Source: Streptomyces sp. R41
GTDB taxonomy: Bacteria; Actinomycetota; Actinomycetes; Streptomycetales; Streptomycetaceae
Direction of reading: 5' to 3'
Length of the DNA stretch: 64,000 bases
Assembly (NCBI RefSeq): GCF_041053055.1
Contig: NZ_CP163443.1
Coordinates: 2,976,001-3,040,000 of the forward strand
The translations under genes and the position numbers were made by a program. Positions within the stretch are counted from its first letter, which is position 1. Each line of letters begins with the position of its first letter. Shown one piece after another: positions 1 through 7,744 of the stretch. The notes beneath the pieces were generated by a model. That model did not search any database and had not been told where the DNA came from. It saw nothing but the letters and a program-made list of their open reading frames with translations.

Positions 1-45
1 AGTGTCACCGCACGCCTCTGGTACAGCTCCGACCTGCGGCTTTCA

Positions 46-1077
46 ATGGTCTTCACCATGGCTCTGCTGCGCGCGTTCATCCGTACGGCACGGATGGTCA
101 GGAACACCTCGCGCCTCGCCGACGGACTGCCCACCGACGACGAGGTACTGCTCGACGCCCCGGACGAGCGCCTCGGCCCCACGCTCGTCGCGGCGGGCCG
201 CGGCGAGTACGAACCCGCCGCCAAGCTGCTCGCCACCACGCGCGAGGCCGCCGAGTGGGAGAACCGCGACCGGTACGCGATGCGCCTCGCGACCTTCGCG
301 CGCTCCCGGGACGAGTGGCTCCGGGAGTGGCAGGACGCCTCGGCGCACGATCCGGACGCGCTGCTGGTCAGGGCCGAGCTCGCGGTGCGCCGCGGCTGGG
401 AGTCGCCCGCACGCGTCGAGCTGCTGCGCCAGGTCGGCCCGCTGATCCTCGCCGCCGCCGAGGGCGATCCGCGCGATCCGGTGCCCTGGCGGATCGCGCT
501 CGACCACGCCCGCGGCACGCATGCCGGGCACACCGAGTTCGAGAAACTGTGGGGCGAGGCCGTGCGCCGCTCCCCGCACCACTACGGCTGCCATGTGGCC
601 GCCCTGCAGTACCTGTCGGCCGCCTGGTACGGCTCGCACCGTGAGTGCTTCGACTTCGCCGAGCGGGCCGCGCACGACGCGCTGCCGGGCTCCCTGGTGC
701 AGGCACTGCCGGTGCGCGCGGCCTTCGCCTATCTGACCGAAGGTGGCGGTGCGGTGGTGCCGCGCGAGCGCCTCGACGCCGCGGCCGACCTCGCGATCGC
801 GGTCTCCGCGACGTACGGCGCCGCCGATGCCTGGCCCGCGGAGGTCCGCAACCTCCTCACGTACGTGCTGATCCGGCTGGAGCGCTGGACGGACGCCCTG
901 GAGCAGCTCCGCCTGATCGGTCCGTACGCGACGTCGTTCCCCTGGGACCGGGTGTCGGACGACCCGCTCGGCCAGTTCCTGGAGCTGCGCGACGGCGTCC
1001 GTCTGGAGGTCGCTTCCGACATGCCCCTGCATCCACGGAATGGGCACGACGGACGCGCCCGCTCCGGCGACCATTAG
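46..1077 (+). CDS. conserved hypothetical protein, helical repeat-like
   Basis: A 343-residue soluble protein with no signal peptide or membrane segment. It is rich in Ala, Leu, Glu and Arg and has runs such as WYGSHRECFDFAERAA and RLERWTDALEQLRLIG that look like amphipathic helical pairs of the TPR type, but I do not recognise a named family. The reading frame is open to the left edge of the window, so the true start could lie further upstream. I chose the ATG at 46; the ATG at 58 is equally possible and neither has a convincing ribosome-binding site. It ends 11 bases before the Lon-N-domain gene and probably shares its transcript. Function unknown. Confidence 0.7.
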   Translation: MVFTMALLRAFIRTARMVRNTSRLADGLPTDDEVLLDAPDERLGPTLVAAGRGEYEPAAKLLATTREAAEWENRDRYAMRLATFARSRDEWLREWQDASAHDPDALLVRAELAVRRGWESPARVELLRQVGPLILAAAEGDPRDPVPWRIALDHARGTHAGHTEFEKLWGEAVRRSPHHYGCHVAALQYLSAAWYGSHRECFDFAERAAHDALPGSLVQALPVRAAFAYLTEGGGAVVPRERLDAAADLAIAVSATYGAADAWPAEVRNLLTYVLIRLERWTDALEQLRLIGPYATSFPWDRVSDDPLGQFLELRDGVRLEVASDMPLHPRNGHDGRARSGDH

Positions 1078-1088
1078 GCTTTCCCGTC

Positions 1089-1829
1089 GTGACCACCGTC
1101 CGGCTCCCGCTCTTCCCCCTGAACTCGGTGCTGTTCCCGGGGCTCGTGCTCCCCCTGAACGTCTTCGAGGAGCGCTATCGCGCCATGATGCGCGATCTGC
1201 TCAAGACCCCCGAGGACGAACCGCGCCGGTTCGCCGTCGTCGCCATCCGCGACGGCCATGAGGTCGCGCCCACCGCGCCCGGCATGCCGGACCAGACCGC
1301 CGTGCCCGAGCGCGGGCCCGCGGCCGGTTTCGGCGACGACCCGGCGAAGGCCTTCCACGAGGTGGGCTGCATCGCGGACGCGGCGACCATCCGGGAGCGC
1401 GCCGACGGCAGCTTCGAGGTACTGGCGACGGGCACGACACGCGTACGGCTGCTGTCGGTGGACGCGTCCGGCGCGTTCCTCACGGCCGAGCTGGAGGAAC
1501 TGCCGGAGGACCCGGGCGAGGAGGCGGGCGCGCTCGCCGAGGGCGTGCTGCGGGCCTTCCGCCAGTACCAGAAGCGTTTGGCGGGCGCTCGTGAACGCTC
1601 GCTTTCCACGGGCGCGGATCTCCCGGACGAGCCGGCCGTCGTCTCGTACCTCGTCGCGGCCGCGGCGATGCTGGACATCCCGGCGAAGCAGCAGCTGCTC
1701 CAGGCCCCGGACACGGCGGCGCGGCTGCGCGAGGAGCTGAAACTCCTGCGCGCGGAGACCGCGATCATCCGTAATCTGCCGTCGTTGCCGGCGTCGGACC
1801 TGACGCGCGGCCCGACGAGTCTGAACTGA
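1089..1829 (+). CDS. LON peptidase substrate-binding (N-) domain protein
   Basis: 246 residues starting at a GTG. It opens with RLPLFPLNSVLFPGLVLPLNVFEERY, the hallmark of the Lon N-terminal domain (PF02190), and continues through the GCIADA and LATGTTRVRLL segments typical of that domain. There is no AAA+ module and no Ser-Lys protease domain, so this is a stand-alone Lon-N protein. Such proteins are assumed to bind substrate or partner proteins, but their cellular role is poorly defined. The preceding gene stops 11 bases upstream and ybaK begins 14 bases downstream, so a co-transcribed set is likely. Confidence 0.85.
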   Translation: MTTVRLPLFPLNSVLFPGLVLPLNVFEERYRAMMRDLLKTPEDEPRRFAVVAIRDGHEVAPTAPGMPDQTAVPERGPAAGFGDDPAKAFHEVGCIADAATIRERADGSFEVLATGTTRVRLLSVDASGAFLTAELEELPEDPGEEAGALAEGVLRAFRQYQKRLAGARERSLSTGADLPDEPAVVSYLVAAAAMLDIPAKQQLLQAPDTAARLREELKLLRAETAIIRNLPSLPASDLTRGPTSLN

Positions 1830-1843
1830 GGCCGGAATCCTCG

Positions 1844-2347
1844 ATGGCGAAGAAGCCGAAGAAACGGCAGCAGTCCGCAGGCACCCCGGCGACGGTGGCC
1901 CTGACCGCGGCGGGCGTCCCGTACACGGTCCACGCCTACGAGCACGACCCCGCGCACCCCTCCTACGGCGAGGAGGCGGCCGAGGCGATGGGCGTCTCGC
2001 CGGAGCGGGTCTTCAAGACCCTGGTGGCGGACGTGGACGGCTCGCTCGTCGTCGCGGTGGTCCCGGTGGCCGGCTCCCTGGATCTGAAGGCCCTGGCCAC
2101 GGCGGTGGGCGGGAAGCGCGCGGCGATGGCGGACCCGGCGGCGGCCGAACGCACGACGGGCTACGTCCGCGGCGGCATCTCCCCCCTGGGCCAGCGCAAG
2201 AAGCTCCCCACCGTGCTCGACTCCTCGGCCTCCGCCCACACCACGATCTGCGTCTCGGCGGGCCGCCGCGGCCTTGAGGTCGAACTCGCCCCCGCCGACC
2301 TGGCGAGCCTCACGGAAGCGGTCTCCGCGCCCGTCGCCCGTGCGTGA
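1844..2347 (+). CDS. ybaK: Cys-tRNA(Pro)/aminoacyl-tRNA deacylase, YbaK/EbsC family
   Basis: 167 residues, normal length for YbaK. The N-terminus is basic (MAKKPKKRQQ), followed by a YbaK/ProX editing domain with the EAAEAMGVSPERVFKTLVADVDG segment and the conserved lysine, then GGISPLGQRKKLPTVLD, which is characteristic of the family. Known family role: trans-editing of Cys mischarged onto tRNA(Pro). It acts in the cytoplasm. It lies directly downstream of the Lon-N gene, and a possible small ribosomal protein gene follows 41 bases later. Confidence 0.9.
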   Translation: MAKKPKKRQQSAGTPATVALTAAGVPYTVHAYEHDPAHPSYGEEAAEAMGVSPERVFKTLVADVDGSLVVAVVPVAGSLDLKALATAVGGKRAAMADPAAAERTTGYVRGGISPLGQRKKLPTVLDSSASAHTTICVSAGRRGLEVELAPADLASLTEAVSAPVARA

Positions 2348-2388
2348 CCCCTCGACGTCCGTCCCGTCCTCGGTTAAGCACAAGGGAC

Positions 2389-2463
2389 ATGTCGAAGAAA
2401 ACACGGAAACGCAAGTGGCGCACAAAAAAGGGCCGCTCCAACCACGGCAGCCGCCCGGCATAG
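2389..2463 (+). CDS. candidate ribosomal protein bL37 (24 residues)
   Basis: A very short frame of 24 codons plus TAG. The product is almost wholly basic: it starts MSKKTRKRKWRTKKG and ends SNHGSRPA. Its size, charge and NHG.RP-type tail resemble bL37, the roughly 24-residue 50S protein first seen in mycobacterial ribosome structures. An AAGGGA lies only one base before the ATG, so the ribosome-binding site is unconvincing. The frame lies 41 bases after ybaK and is followed by a strong hairpin. The bL37 identity is from memory of the family and the pattern, not from a search. Its basic composition stands out from the Ala/Gly-rich spurious frames around it. Confidence 0.62.
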   Translation: MSKKTRKRKWRTKKGRSNHGSRPA

Positions 2464-2480
2464 CCGTCGGACCGTTCAGC

Positions 2481-2507
2481 TCCCCGCGCCCGTAAGGGGC
2501 GCGGGGA
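2481..2507. terminator. bidirectional GC hairpin terminator
   Basis: Inverted repeat with an 11-base perfect stem (TCCCCGCGCCC and its complement) and a 5-base loop, without a U-tract, as is usual in Streptomyces. It sits between the rightward ybaK/bL37 transcript and the leftward DUF2567 gene. It is also the core of an interspersed repeat that recurs at 28323-28366. Confidence 0.7.
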
Positions 2508-2609
2508 ACTGCGCGACAAGCCCCCACAGGCCCGCACCAAAAGAACAAGGCAGGGGGGTCTGGGGGGCGAAGCCCCCCAGGTACGGGACGGGCGGAGGGG
2601 GCGAAACAA
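2481..2609. repeat. interspersed intergenic repeat, copy 1
   Basis: The hairpin core followed by GGGGTCTGGGG, a GCCCC block, CAGGTACGGGA and GGGCG runs. The same order of blocks is present at 28323-28432, where the sequence is longer and more symmetrical. Both copies lie in gaps between converging genes. I believe related sequences are common in Streptomyces intergenic DNA, but that cannot be checked here. Confidence 0.65.
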
Positions 2610-2637
2610 CACCCACGGTCACCCCGGCGCCGAGTGC

Positions 2638-3315
2638 CTACCCAGCCGGAGGCGCAGGAGGCGCCCCGTACGGGCTCTGATACGGGTCGGGGTCCCGCGG
2701 CCCGAACAGGGCGGTGAGACCGAGGTGGACCACCAGCCCCGCCAGGGACCACGCGAGCAGCGCCCCCTTCGCCCCAAGCTTCAACGGCGCGGAGAACGTA
2801 ACCCCCTTGCCCACGGCCTTCGCATGCGCGACCACGTTCTGCGTGGGCCCGAGCCAGACCCCCACGCGCCAGGCCAGCAGCGACCCGAGCAGCCCCCCGA
2901 CGGCGAGCGCGACGACCAGCGGCACACCCCCACGCCGCCGCGCCAGAAAAACGACCAGCGCACTCACCGCACCGAACCCCAGCGCAAGCAGAGTGAACGT
3001 TCCGTCGACCCCGATGGCCTGCTCACCCTCGGTGTCCTTCAGATACACCGCACTGTCGTCCGCGATCAGCGGCACGTGCGGCGCCAGCCACCACCACAGC
3101 ACTCCGAGCAGCACCCCCGCGAGCGCCACTGCCACCGTGATCACGGCGGCCTCCCGCACTTCGGTCTTCATCCCGGGGCCGTCCTGTCCATACGAGGCTT
3201 CATACGCGGCCGGATACGCCGCGGGAGCCCCATGTCCGGGAACGGGCGAACCCTGCCAGGCATTGTGCGGGGAGTGTTCATGCGGCGGCGGAGGCGGAGT
3301 CAACGGAGCGGTCAC
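2638..3315 (-). CDS. DUF2567-type membrane protein
   Basis: 225 residues from a GTG at 3315; the frame is open further upstream, but those codons overlap the permease gene. Pro/His/Tyr-rich N-terminus (about residues 1-45), then four hydrophobic segments: about 53-75 (AAVITVAVALAGVLLGVLWW), 100-120, 127-147 and 180-200. A soluble loop lies between segments one and two (LIADDSAVYLKDTEGEQAIG). The C-terminus is Pro/Tyr-rich. This layout fits the actinobacterial DUF2567 family, whose function is unknown. It follows the ABC permease by 34 bases on the same strand and is likely the last gene of that operon. Confidence 0.75.
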   Translation of the reverse strand: MTAPLTPPPPPHEHSPHNAWQGSPVPGHGAPAAYPAAYEASYGQDGPGMKTEVREAAVITVAVALAGVLLGVLWWWLAPHVPLIADDSAVYLKDTEGEQAIGVDGTFTLLALGFGAVSALVVFLARRRGGVPLVVALAVGGLLGSLLAWRVGVWLGPTQNVVAHAKAVGKGVTFSAPLKLGAKGALLAWSLAGLVVHLGLTALFGPRDPDPYQSPYGAPPAPPAG

Positions 3316-3349
3316 CCTGACATCGTGCCAGGCCCGGCTGTCAGCCGCG

Positions 3350-4171
3350 TCACCGGACGGCTGCCCGGCGGTACGCCCAGGTCGCGAGGGCCAGCGAGGC
3401 CACCCCGACACCGGCGCAGACGGCCAGGTCACCGAGGACGGCGGCCCAGTCTGGATGCGCCTCGAAGGTCCGCGCGAAGGCCTCCACCCCATACGTCGAG
3501 GGCAGCAGATCACGCCCGTACCGCACGACCGTGGGCAGCCGGTCCGCCGGCAGCACCCCCAGCAGAAGGGCCGCCGACATCCCCAACTGCCCCATCAGTG
3601 TGGCGAGTTCGGGCCGCGGGGCGAGCAGCCCGAGGGCGGCCCCGAGCCCGGCGAGCGCGGCACCGGCGAGCGGGACGACCGCGGCGAGCACCCACAGGTG
3701 GGCCATCGGCAGCCCGAAGAGCACGGAGCCGAAGACGGCGGTGGCGACGGTCCCGGGCACGGTGAAGGACGCGTACGCTCCCGCGACGCCGAGGACGACG
3801 GCGGCCGGCGGCACGGGCAGAGTCGCGTAGTGGTCGAGCCCGCCGCTGGCGCGCAGCTGCCCGAAGTACTGGGCGAGGAGGTTGAGGGCGACGAAGGCCA
3901 CGACCAGCACCGACGACCCGGCCACCACGGCCCGCGCCTCGCCCCCGCCGTCCACCACGCCCCGCATCAGGATCATGATCCCGACGGACTGGAAGGTGGC
4001 CACGAACAGCAGCGGGATCCGCGCGACGCGCGCGCGGGAGAGCTGCGCGCGGTACACGGCGGCCAGCGACGGCCACAGCCGCGCCCGCGGCCCCAGCTCC
4101 GCTGCATCGCCGGGGTCCTCGGCCACGGGCAGCGCACTGCCCGGCAGAACTCCAGCGGGTACGACACTCAC
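3350..4171 (-). CDS. ABC-2 type transporter permease
   Basis: 273 residues. After a short cytoplasmic N-terminus ending RARLWPSLAAVYRAQLSRARVARIPLLF there are six hydrophobic segments, as in ABC-2 permeases of drug or lipid exporters. I chose the GTG at 4171 because AAGGGGAG stands about 9 bases upstream and because the protein resembles the family from that point; the frame stays open much further upstream only because of the tandem repeat. The GTG overlaps the stop of the repeat frame by 4 bases (GTGA). The partner ATPase is encoded upstream. Substrate unknown. Confidence 0.85.
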   Translation of the reverse strand: MSVVPAGVLPGSALPVAEDPGDAAELGPRARLWPSLAAVYRAQLSRARVARIPLLFVATFQSVGIMILMRGVVDGGGEARAVVAGSSVLVVAFVALNLLAQYFGQLRASGGLDHYATLPVPPAAVVLGVAGAYASFTVPGTVATAVFGSVLFGLPMAHLWVLAAVVPLAGAALAGLGAALGLLAPRPELATLMGQLGMSAALLLGVLPADRLPTVVRYGRDLLPSTYGVEAFARTFEAHPDWAAVLGDLAVCAGVGVASLALATWAYRRAAVR

Positions 4172-4908
4172 GTCGAGCTGCTCCCCTTCACTCCGGCAGC
4201 CGTCCTGTTCCCAACGCCCACGACGTCCCCCGGGTTCCACACACCCACGGCCTCCCCCGGGTTCCACACACCCACGGCCTTCCGCGGCTTCCGTACGCTC
4301 ACGGCCTCCGGCAAGTTCCACGCACCCACGGCCCCGCGCAGCATCCGTACACCCACGGCCTCTCGCGAGTCCCGCGAAACCGCGGCATCCCGCAAGTCCC
4401 GCACGCCCACGGCCCCGCGCACCTTCCGTACGCCCACAACCTCCCACGAGCCCCGCGCACCCACGGCATCCCGCAAGTCCCGCACGCCCACGGCCCCGCG
4501 CACCTTCCGTACGCCCACAACCTCCCACGAGCCCCGCGCACCCACGGCATCCCGCAAGTCCCGCACGCCCACGGCCCCGCGCACCTTCCGTACGCCCACA
4601 ACCTCCCACGAGCCCCGCGCACCCACGGCATCCCGCAAGTCCCGCACGCCCACGGCCCCGCGCACCTTCCGTACGCCCACAACCTCCCACGAGCCCCGCG
4701 CACCCACGGCATCCCGCAAGTCCCGCACGCCCACGGCCCCGCGCACCTTCCGTACGCCCACAACCTCCCGCGAGACCCGCGCACCCACGGCATCCCGCAA
4801 GTCCCGTAGACCCACGGCCGCCTCCCCGGTCCCGGCGCCCAAGGCACTCAAGGCGCCCATCCCCTCCCGTACAGCCTCCCGTACGGATTCCGCACGCCTC
4901 GCGCTCAC
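4168..4908 (-). CDS. tandem 9-residue-repeat protein between ABC ATPase and permease genes
   Basis: 246 codons. The GTG at 4908 overlaps the ATPase stop (GTGA), and the TGA at 4170-4168 overlaps the permease GTG (again GTGA), so this frame fits exactly between its neighbours. Residues 1-31 are a unique Arg/Glu/Ala-rich leader. Residues 32-238 are 23 copies of a 9-residue unit with consensus VGVRxLRxA, ordered as VGVRKVRGA, VGVRDLRDA, VGARGSWEV. The last 8 residues are unique. No signal peptide or known domain. Because the 27-base unit has no stop in any frame, an open frame alone proves little; the case for coding rests on the two overlaps. It may instead be an untranslated minisatellite. Confidence 0.45.
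   Translation of the reverse strand: MSARRAESVREAVREGMGALSALGAGTGEAAVGLRDLRDAVGARVSREVVGVRKVRGAVGVRDLRDAVGARGSWEVVGVRKVRGAVGVRDLRDAVGARGSWEVVGVRKVRGAVGVRDLRDAVGARGSWEVVGVRKVRGAVGVRDLRDAVGARGSWEVVGVRKVRGAVGVRDLRDAAVSRDSREAVGVRMLRGAVGAWNLPEAVSVRKPRKAVGVWNPGEAVGVWNPGDVVGVGNRTAAGVKGSSST
4195..4815. repeat. 27-bp tandem repeat array with 81-bp higher-order unit
   Basis: About 23 units of 27 bp. In the central part (roughly 4390-4810) the units fall into three alternating types, giving an 81-bp super-repeat that recurs almost unchanged at 4441, 4522, 4603, 4684 and 4765 (position of CTCCCACGAG or CTCCCGCGAG on the + strand). The flanking units at both ends are more diverged. Unit length is a multiple of three and all six frames are open across it. 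Copy number is likely unstable. Confidence 0.95.
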
Positions 4909-5927
4909 GCCTTCACCAGCCCCTGCATATTGCCCCCGAGCGCGAGGTACACGTCCTCCAGGCTCGGCGTGGCCAGGGTGAAGTCGTCGAGGGCGGCGAA
5001 GGCGGCGCCTCCGGTGACCGTGGCGACGGCCGCGCGGGCCTCCTCGGGGGCGAGCCGTAGGGTCCAGCGGCGGCCGGACTCGACGGCGCGGGCGCGCAGC
5101 GCGGCGACCTCGGGGACGTCGAGCGGAGCGCTCTCGCGCCAGACGAGTTCGACCCGCACCTCGCCCGCGACCCGCTCCTTCAGCCCGGCCGGGGAGTCGC
5201 AGGCGATGACGCGGCCCCGGTCGAGGACGGCGACCCGGTCGAGGACGGTCTCGGCCTCGATGACGTTGTGGGTGACGAGCAGGACGGTCGTGCCGTGTTC
5301 CGCGCGGCGCCGGTCGACGGCGGACCACACGGCGCGGCGGGCCACGGGGTCCATCCCGGTGGTCGGCTCGTCGAGGACGAGCAGCGGCCGCTCCCCCACG
5401 AGCGCGGCGGCGAAGCAGGCGAGCCGCCGCTGTCCGCCGGACAGCTTCTTCAGGGCGCGCGAGGCGAGCGACGTGAGGCCGAGCTCCTCCAGGACGGCGT
5501 CCCGCTCGACCCGTGCCTGCCGCAGGTCCAGGCCGCGCAACCGCCCGGTCGTCTCGGCGGCGAGCGACACGGTCAGCTCGTCGAGGGCGGTGGACTCCTG
5601 GCCGAGGTACGCGAGGATCCGCGCCGCCCGCTCCGGGTGGCGCACGATGTCGTGCCCGAGGATCTCCACGCTGCCGCTGTCGGGACGCATGAGCCCGGTC
5701 AACTGCCGTACCAGGGTCGATTTACCCGCGCCGTTCGGCCCGAGCAGCCCGAAGATCTCGCCGCGCCGGATGTCCAGACGTACCCCGTCGGTGGCCCGCA
5801 CCTCGGGCGTGGCCGGGGTGCCCCGGCGTCCGCGCACCGCCGGGTAGGTCTTGGTCAGACCGCGCACCGCGCACACGACATCACCTTTGTGTCCGTTCCG
5901 GACTGCCTGTGCCGTGCGCGTACTCAC
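4905..5927 (-). CDS. ABC transporter ATP-binding protein
   Basis: 340 residues. Walker A GPNGAGKST near residue 64, Q-loop in AYLGQES, signature LSGGQRR, Walker B LLVLDEP, and H-loop in LLVTHN; all catalytic residues are present. The C-terminal 90 residues resemble the extra domain of DrrA/NatA-type exporters. It works with the ABC-2 permease at 3350-4171 as an exporter. The TGA stop overlaps the GTG of the repeat frame. The starting ATG begins MSTRTAQAV. The insert after the first beta strand (RGRRGTPATPEVRA) is longer than usual. Confidence 0.9.
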   Translation of the reverse strand: MSTRTAQAVRNGHKGDVVCAVRGLTKTYPAVRGRRGTPATPEVRATDGVRLDIRRGEIFGLLGPNGAGKSTLVRQLTGLMRPDSGSVEILGHDIVRHPERAARILAYLGQESTALDELTVSLAAETTGRLRGLDLRQARVERDAVLEELGLTSLASRALKKLSGGQRRLACFAAALVGERPLLVLDEPTTGMDPVARRAVWSAVDRRRAEHGTTVLLVTHNVIEAETVLDRVAVLDRGRVIACDSPAGLKERVAGEVRVELVWRESAPLDVPEVAALRARAVESGRRWTLRLAPEEARAAVATVTGGAAFAALDDFTLATPSLEDVYLALGGNMQGLVKA

Positions 5928-6002
5928 GAAGGACGAGAGTACGGGGTCCGATGCCCCGTTATGCGCCCGGGGCCTCGGCGCAGCCCTGGCGAAGGCTCTG
6001 GC

Positions 6003-7229
6003 TCACTCCCCCGCCGGAGCGTGCTCCGCCGCCGTACGTACGTCGATCTCGCGCCAGAAGCCCGCCCGGATCGCGTACCGGTCGTGCTCGTCGATCTGGT
6101 CGTCCTTGTGCGCGAGCAGGCCGAAGCGGGCCGCGTAACGCAGCAGCTCGCCGTCCACGCGGTGCGGAATCCGCGGGTACATCGTGGACAGCTTCTGCAG
6201 ATGGCTCTGGTCGGTGAGGCGCTCCATCCAGCGGCGCGCGAAGACCTGCCCCACCTCGTACGGATCGCCGCCGACGGTGGTGATGTCCTCCTCGCGGTCC
6301 GCCCACCGCTGCTCGGCGGAGGTGAGCTGGGCGAGGGTGGGCAGCGCGGAGGCCTCGGCGGACTCCGTGGCGCCGCCGGGCCGCTCGATCCAGCCCTTGT
6401 CGGAGGACCAGCGCAGCGTCGCGCTGGCGGGGTGCTGGGCGGGCTGTGTGCCGGGTCCGCGCAGCGCGGCCAGATCCTTGGGCGTAGGGACGCCCTTGGG
6501 TGCGGGCACGCGCTCCTCGGTGCCGTTCTGCGACTCGGCCGCCGCGTGGTGCTCGGCCTCCCGGGCGGGCCGCTCGGTCGCGGTGGTGAGCGCCGACTCG
6601 GGCAGCGGCGCGGAGAGGATCGCGGCGATCTCGGGGCGCGGCGCGGGCGGCGGGGCGCAGATCCCGCCGAGTTCCTTGGCGCGTACGGCCTTGGTGATCC
6701 AGGCCCGGTCGAGCACGCGGCGCTCGTCGGCCTCGGCGACCAGGTCCTCGGACTGGTTGTAGTCGCCGTCGGCGGCCTGTACGGCCCACAGGTGTACGGC
6801 GACCCCGTGCTCCTTGGCGGCCATCATGCCCGGCAGCAGATCCCCGTCGCCGGTCACCAGGACCACGTCGGAGCAGGCGCGGTTGCGCGCCAGCTCGGTC
6901 AGCTCGGCGTGCATGGCGGCGTCGACGCCCTTCTGCGCCCACCGCCCGTCGCTGCGGGTCAGGGCGCCCAGGCGCACCGTCACGCGGGGCATCACGCGCA
7001 GCCTGCGGTGCTCCGGCTGCGGTACGCGGTCGGGGGCGCCGTCGAACCAGTAGATGCGCAGCAGGGGCCGCTCCGTGTCGGACTCGGCGCGCTCGCGCAG
7101 ACCCTGGATGAGGGCGGCGTGGTCGACGGTGATCCGGGAGCGAGAGGGTTCCCCGGCGAGAAGGCTGGCGGCAGCCCCGAGCAGGTACCCGGCGTCCACC
7201 AGGACGATGCAGCGGTCCACGCGGTCCAC
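6003..7229 (-). CDS. NYN-domain (PIN-like) protein
   Basis: 408 residues from a GTG with GGAAAGAGG just upstream. Residues 1-180 are a NYN/PIN-like nuclease fold: CIVLVDAGYLLGAA with the first acidic residue, KGVDAAMHAEL, and DVVLVTGDGDLLPGM with the later conserved acids. A low-complexity Ala/Pro/Glu linker (about 190-270) follows, then a C-terminal region of about 130 residues (TLRWSSDKGWIERPGG to the end) resembling the winged or OST-HTH-like domain that accompanies NYN in actinobacteria. Family members are thought to be RNases acting in RNA processing; the target is unknown. It lies 75 bases upstream of the ABC ATPase gene, on the same strand. Confidence 0.85.
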   Translation of the reverse strand: MDRVDRCIVLVDAGYLLGAAASLLAGEPSRSRITVDHAALIQGLRERAESDTERPLLRIYWFDGAPDRVPQPEHRRLRVMPRVTVRLGALTRSDGRWAQKGVDAAMHAELTELARNRACSDVVLVTGDGDLLPGMMAAKEHGVAVHLWAVQAADGDYNQSEDLVAEADERRVLDRAWITKAVRAKELGGICAPPPAPRPEIAAILSAPLPESALTTATERPAREAEHHAAAESQNGTEERVPAPKGVPTPKDLAALRGPGTQPAQHPASATLRWSSDKGWIERPGGATESAEASALPTLAQLTSAEQRWADREEDITTVGGDPYEVGQVFARRWMERLTDQSHLQKLSTMYPRIPHRVDGELLRYAARFGLLAHKDDQIDEHDRYAIRAGFWREIDVRTAAEHAPAGE

Positions 7230-7451
7230 CCTCTTTCCGGTTTCCGGGAGGTTTGCTTCGGGCTTCCTTCGAGTCTGCCCGACCGCGCGGAGGTTAACGG
7301 CCGGAACTCGATCTTCGGCGTGGCGTATCGGGAGAACACTCCCCGACAGGCCTTATTACGCACGGTAATTCTCTGAAATGCGCTGGTTGTCAGCCTATGT
7401 GAATCTGGTCGCGGCCCTGGCCCCTAGATCCCCCCCAGGAGGCAGATCACC

Positions 7452-7631
7452 ATGGCCAAGAACAAGAACCGCAAGCAGGGCAGCCAGCAGAACCGCGCCT
7501 CGCAGGCCGAGCAGGCCCACGAGCAGGCGCAGCGTTCCTCGGCGGAGGCTCAGCAGTCGCCGATCACGCACACCCAGGGCAGCCCCGCGGATGTTGCCCG
7601 TAAGCAGCAGAAGCGCTTCGGCCACAACTGA
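7452..7631 (+). CDS. small hydrophilic protein, 59 residues
   Basis: Begins MAKNKNRKQGSQQNRASQAE and ends VARKQQKRFGHN. It is almost all Gln, Lys, Arg, Ala and Ser, with no hydrophobic core, so it is probably disordered or a single helix. A very good ribosome-binding site (CCAGGAGG) stands 8-10 bases before the ATG, and a perfect hairpin terminator follows the stop by 39 bases. It has the look of a real monocistronic gene. I believe similar small proteins are conserved in Streptomyces, but no function is known to me. Confidence 0.75.
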   Translation: MAKNKNRKQGSQQNRASQAEQAHEQAQRSSAEAQQSPITHTQGSPADVARKQQKRFGHN

Positions 7632-7669
7632 GGCCCTGCGCACGGGCTGTTGAGGCCCAGGCACACACC

Positions 7670-7701
7670 GAGGGGCGCATCCGTTGGCGGATGCGCCCCT
7701 C
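7670..7701. terminator. hairpin terminator between convergent genes
   Basis: Perfect 14-bp stem (GAGGGGCGCATCCG and complement) with loop TTGG. It lies between the end of the 59-residue gene and the end of dnaE, so it can serve both directions. No U-tract. Confidence 0.85.
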
Positions 7702-7744
7702 GCGTATGTCGGCCCTCGACTGTGTGAGCCCGCTTCTTCTGGTG

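Noticed and set aside
1175..2752. 525-codon minus strand frame over the Lon-N and ybaK genes
   Set aside because: Antisense shadow; both + strand genes have clear family motifs.
3350..4690. Longer permease with a repeat-rich N-terminus (446 codons)
   Set aside because: The extra residues are Gly/Arg/Cys-rich translations of the repeat in another frame. The GTG at 4171 has a good ribosome-binding site and begins where the family begins.
4195..4815. CRISPR array
   Set aside because: The 27-bp units are contiguous with no unique spacers, their order is a fixed 81-bp period, and there are no cas genes.
2714..4981. 755-codon + strand open frame through the DUF2567, permease and repeat region
   Set aside because: It lies antisense to clear genes. 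The product is low-complexity Pro/Arg/Thr sequence, and it is open because of GC bias and the stop-free 27-bp repeat.
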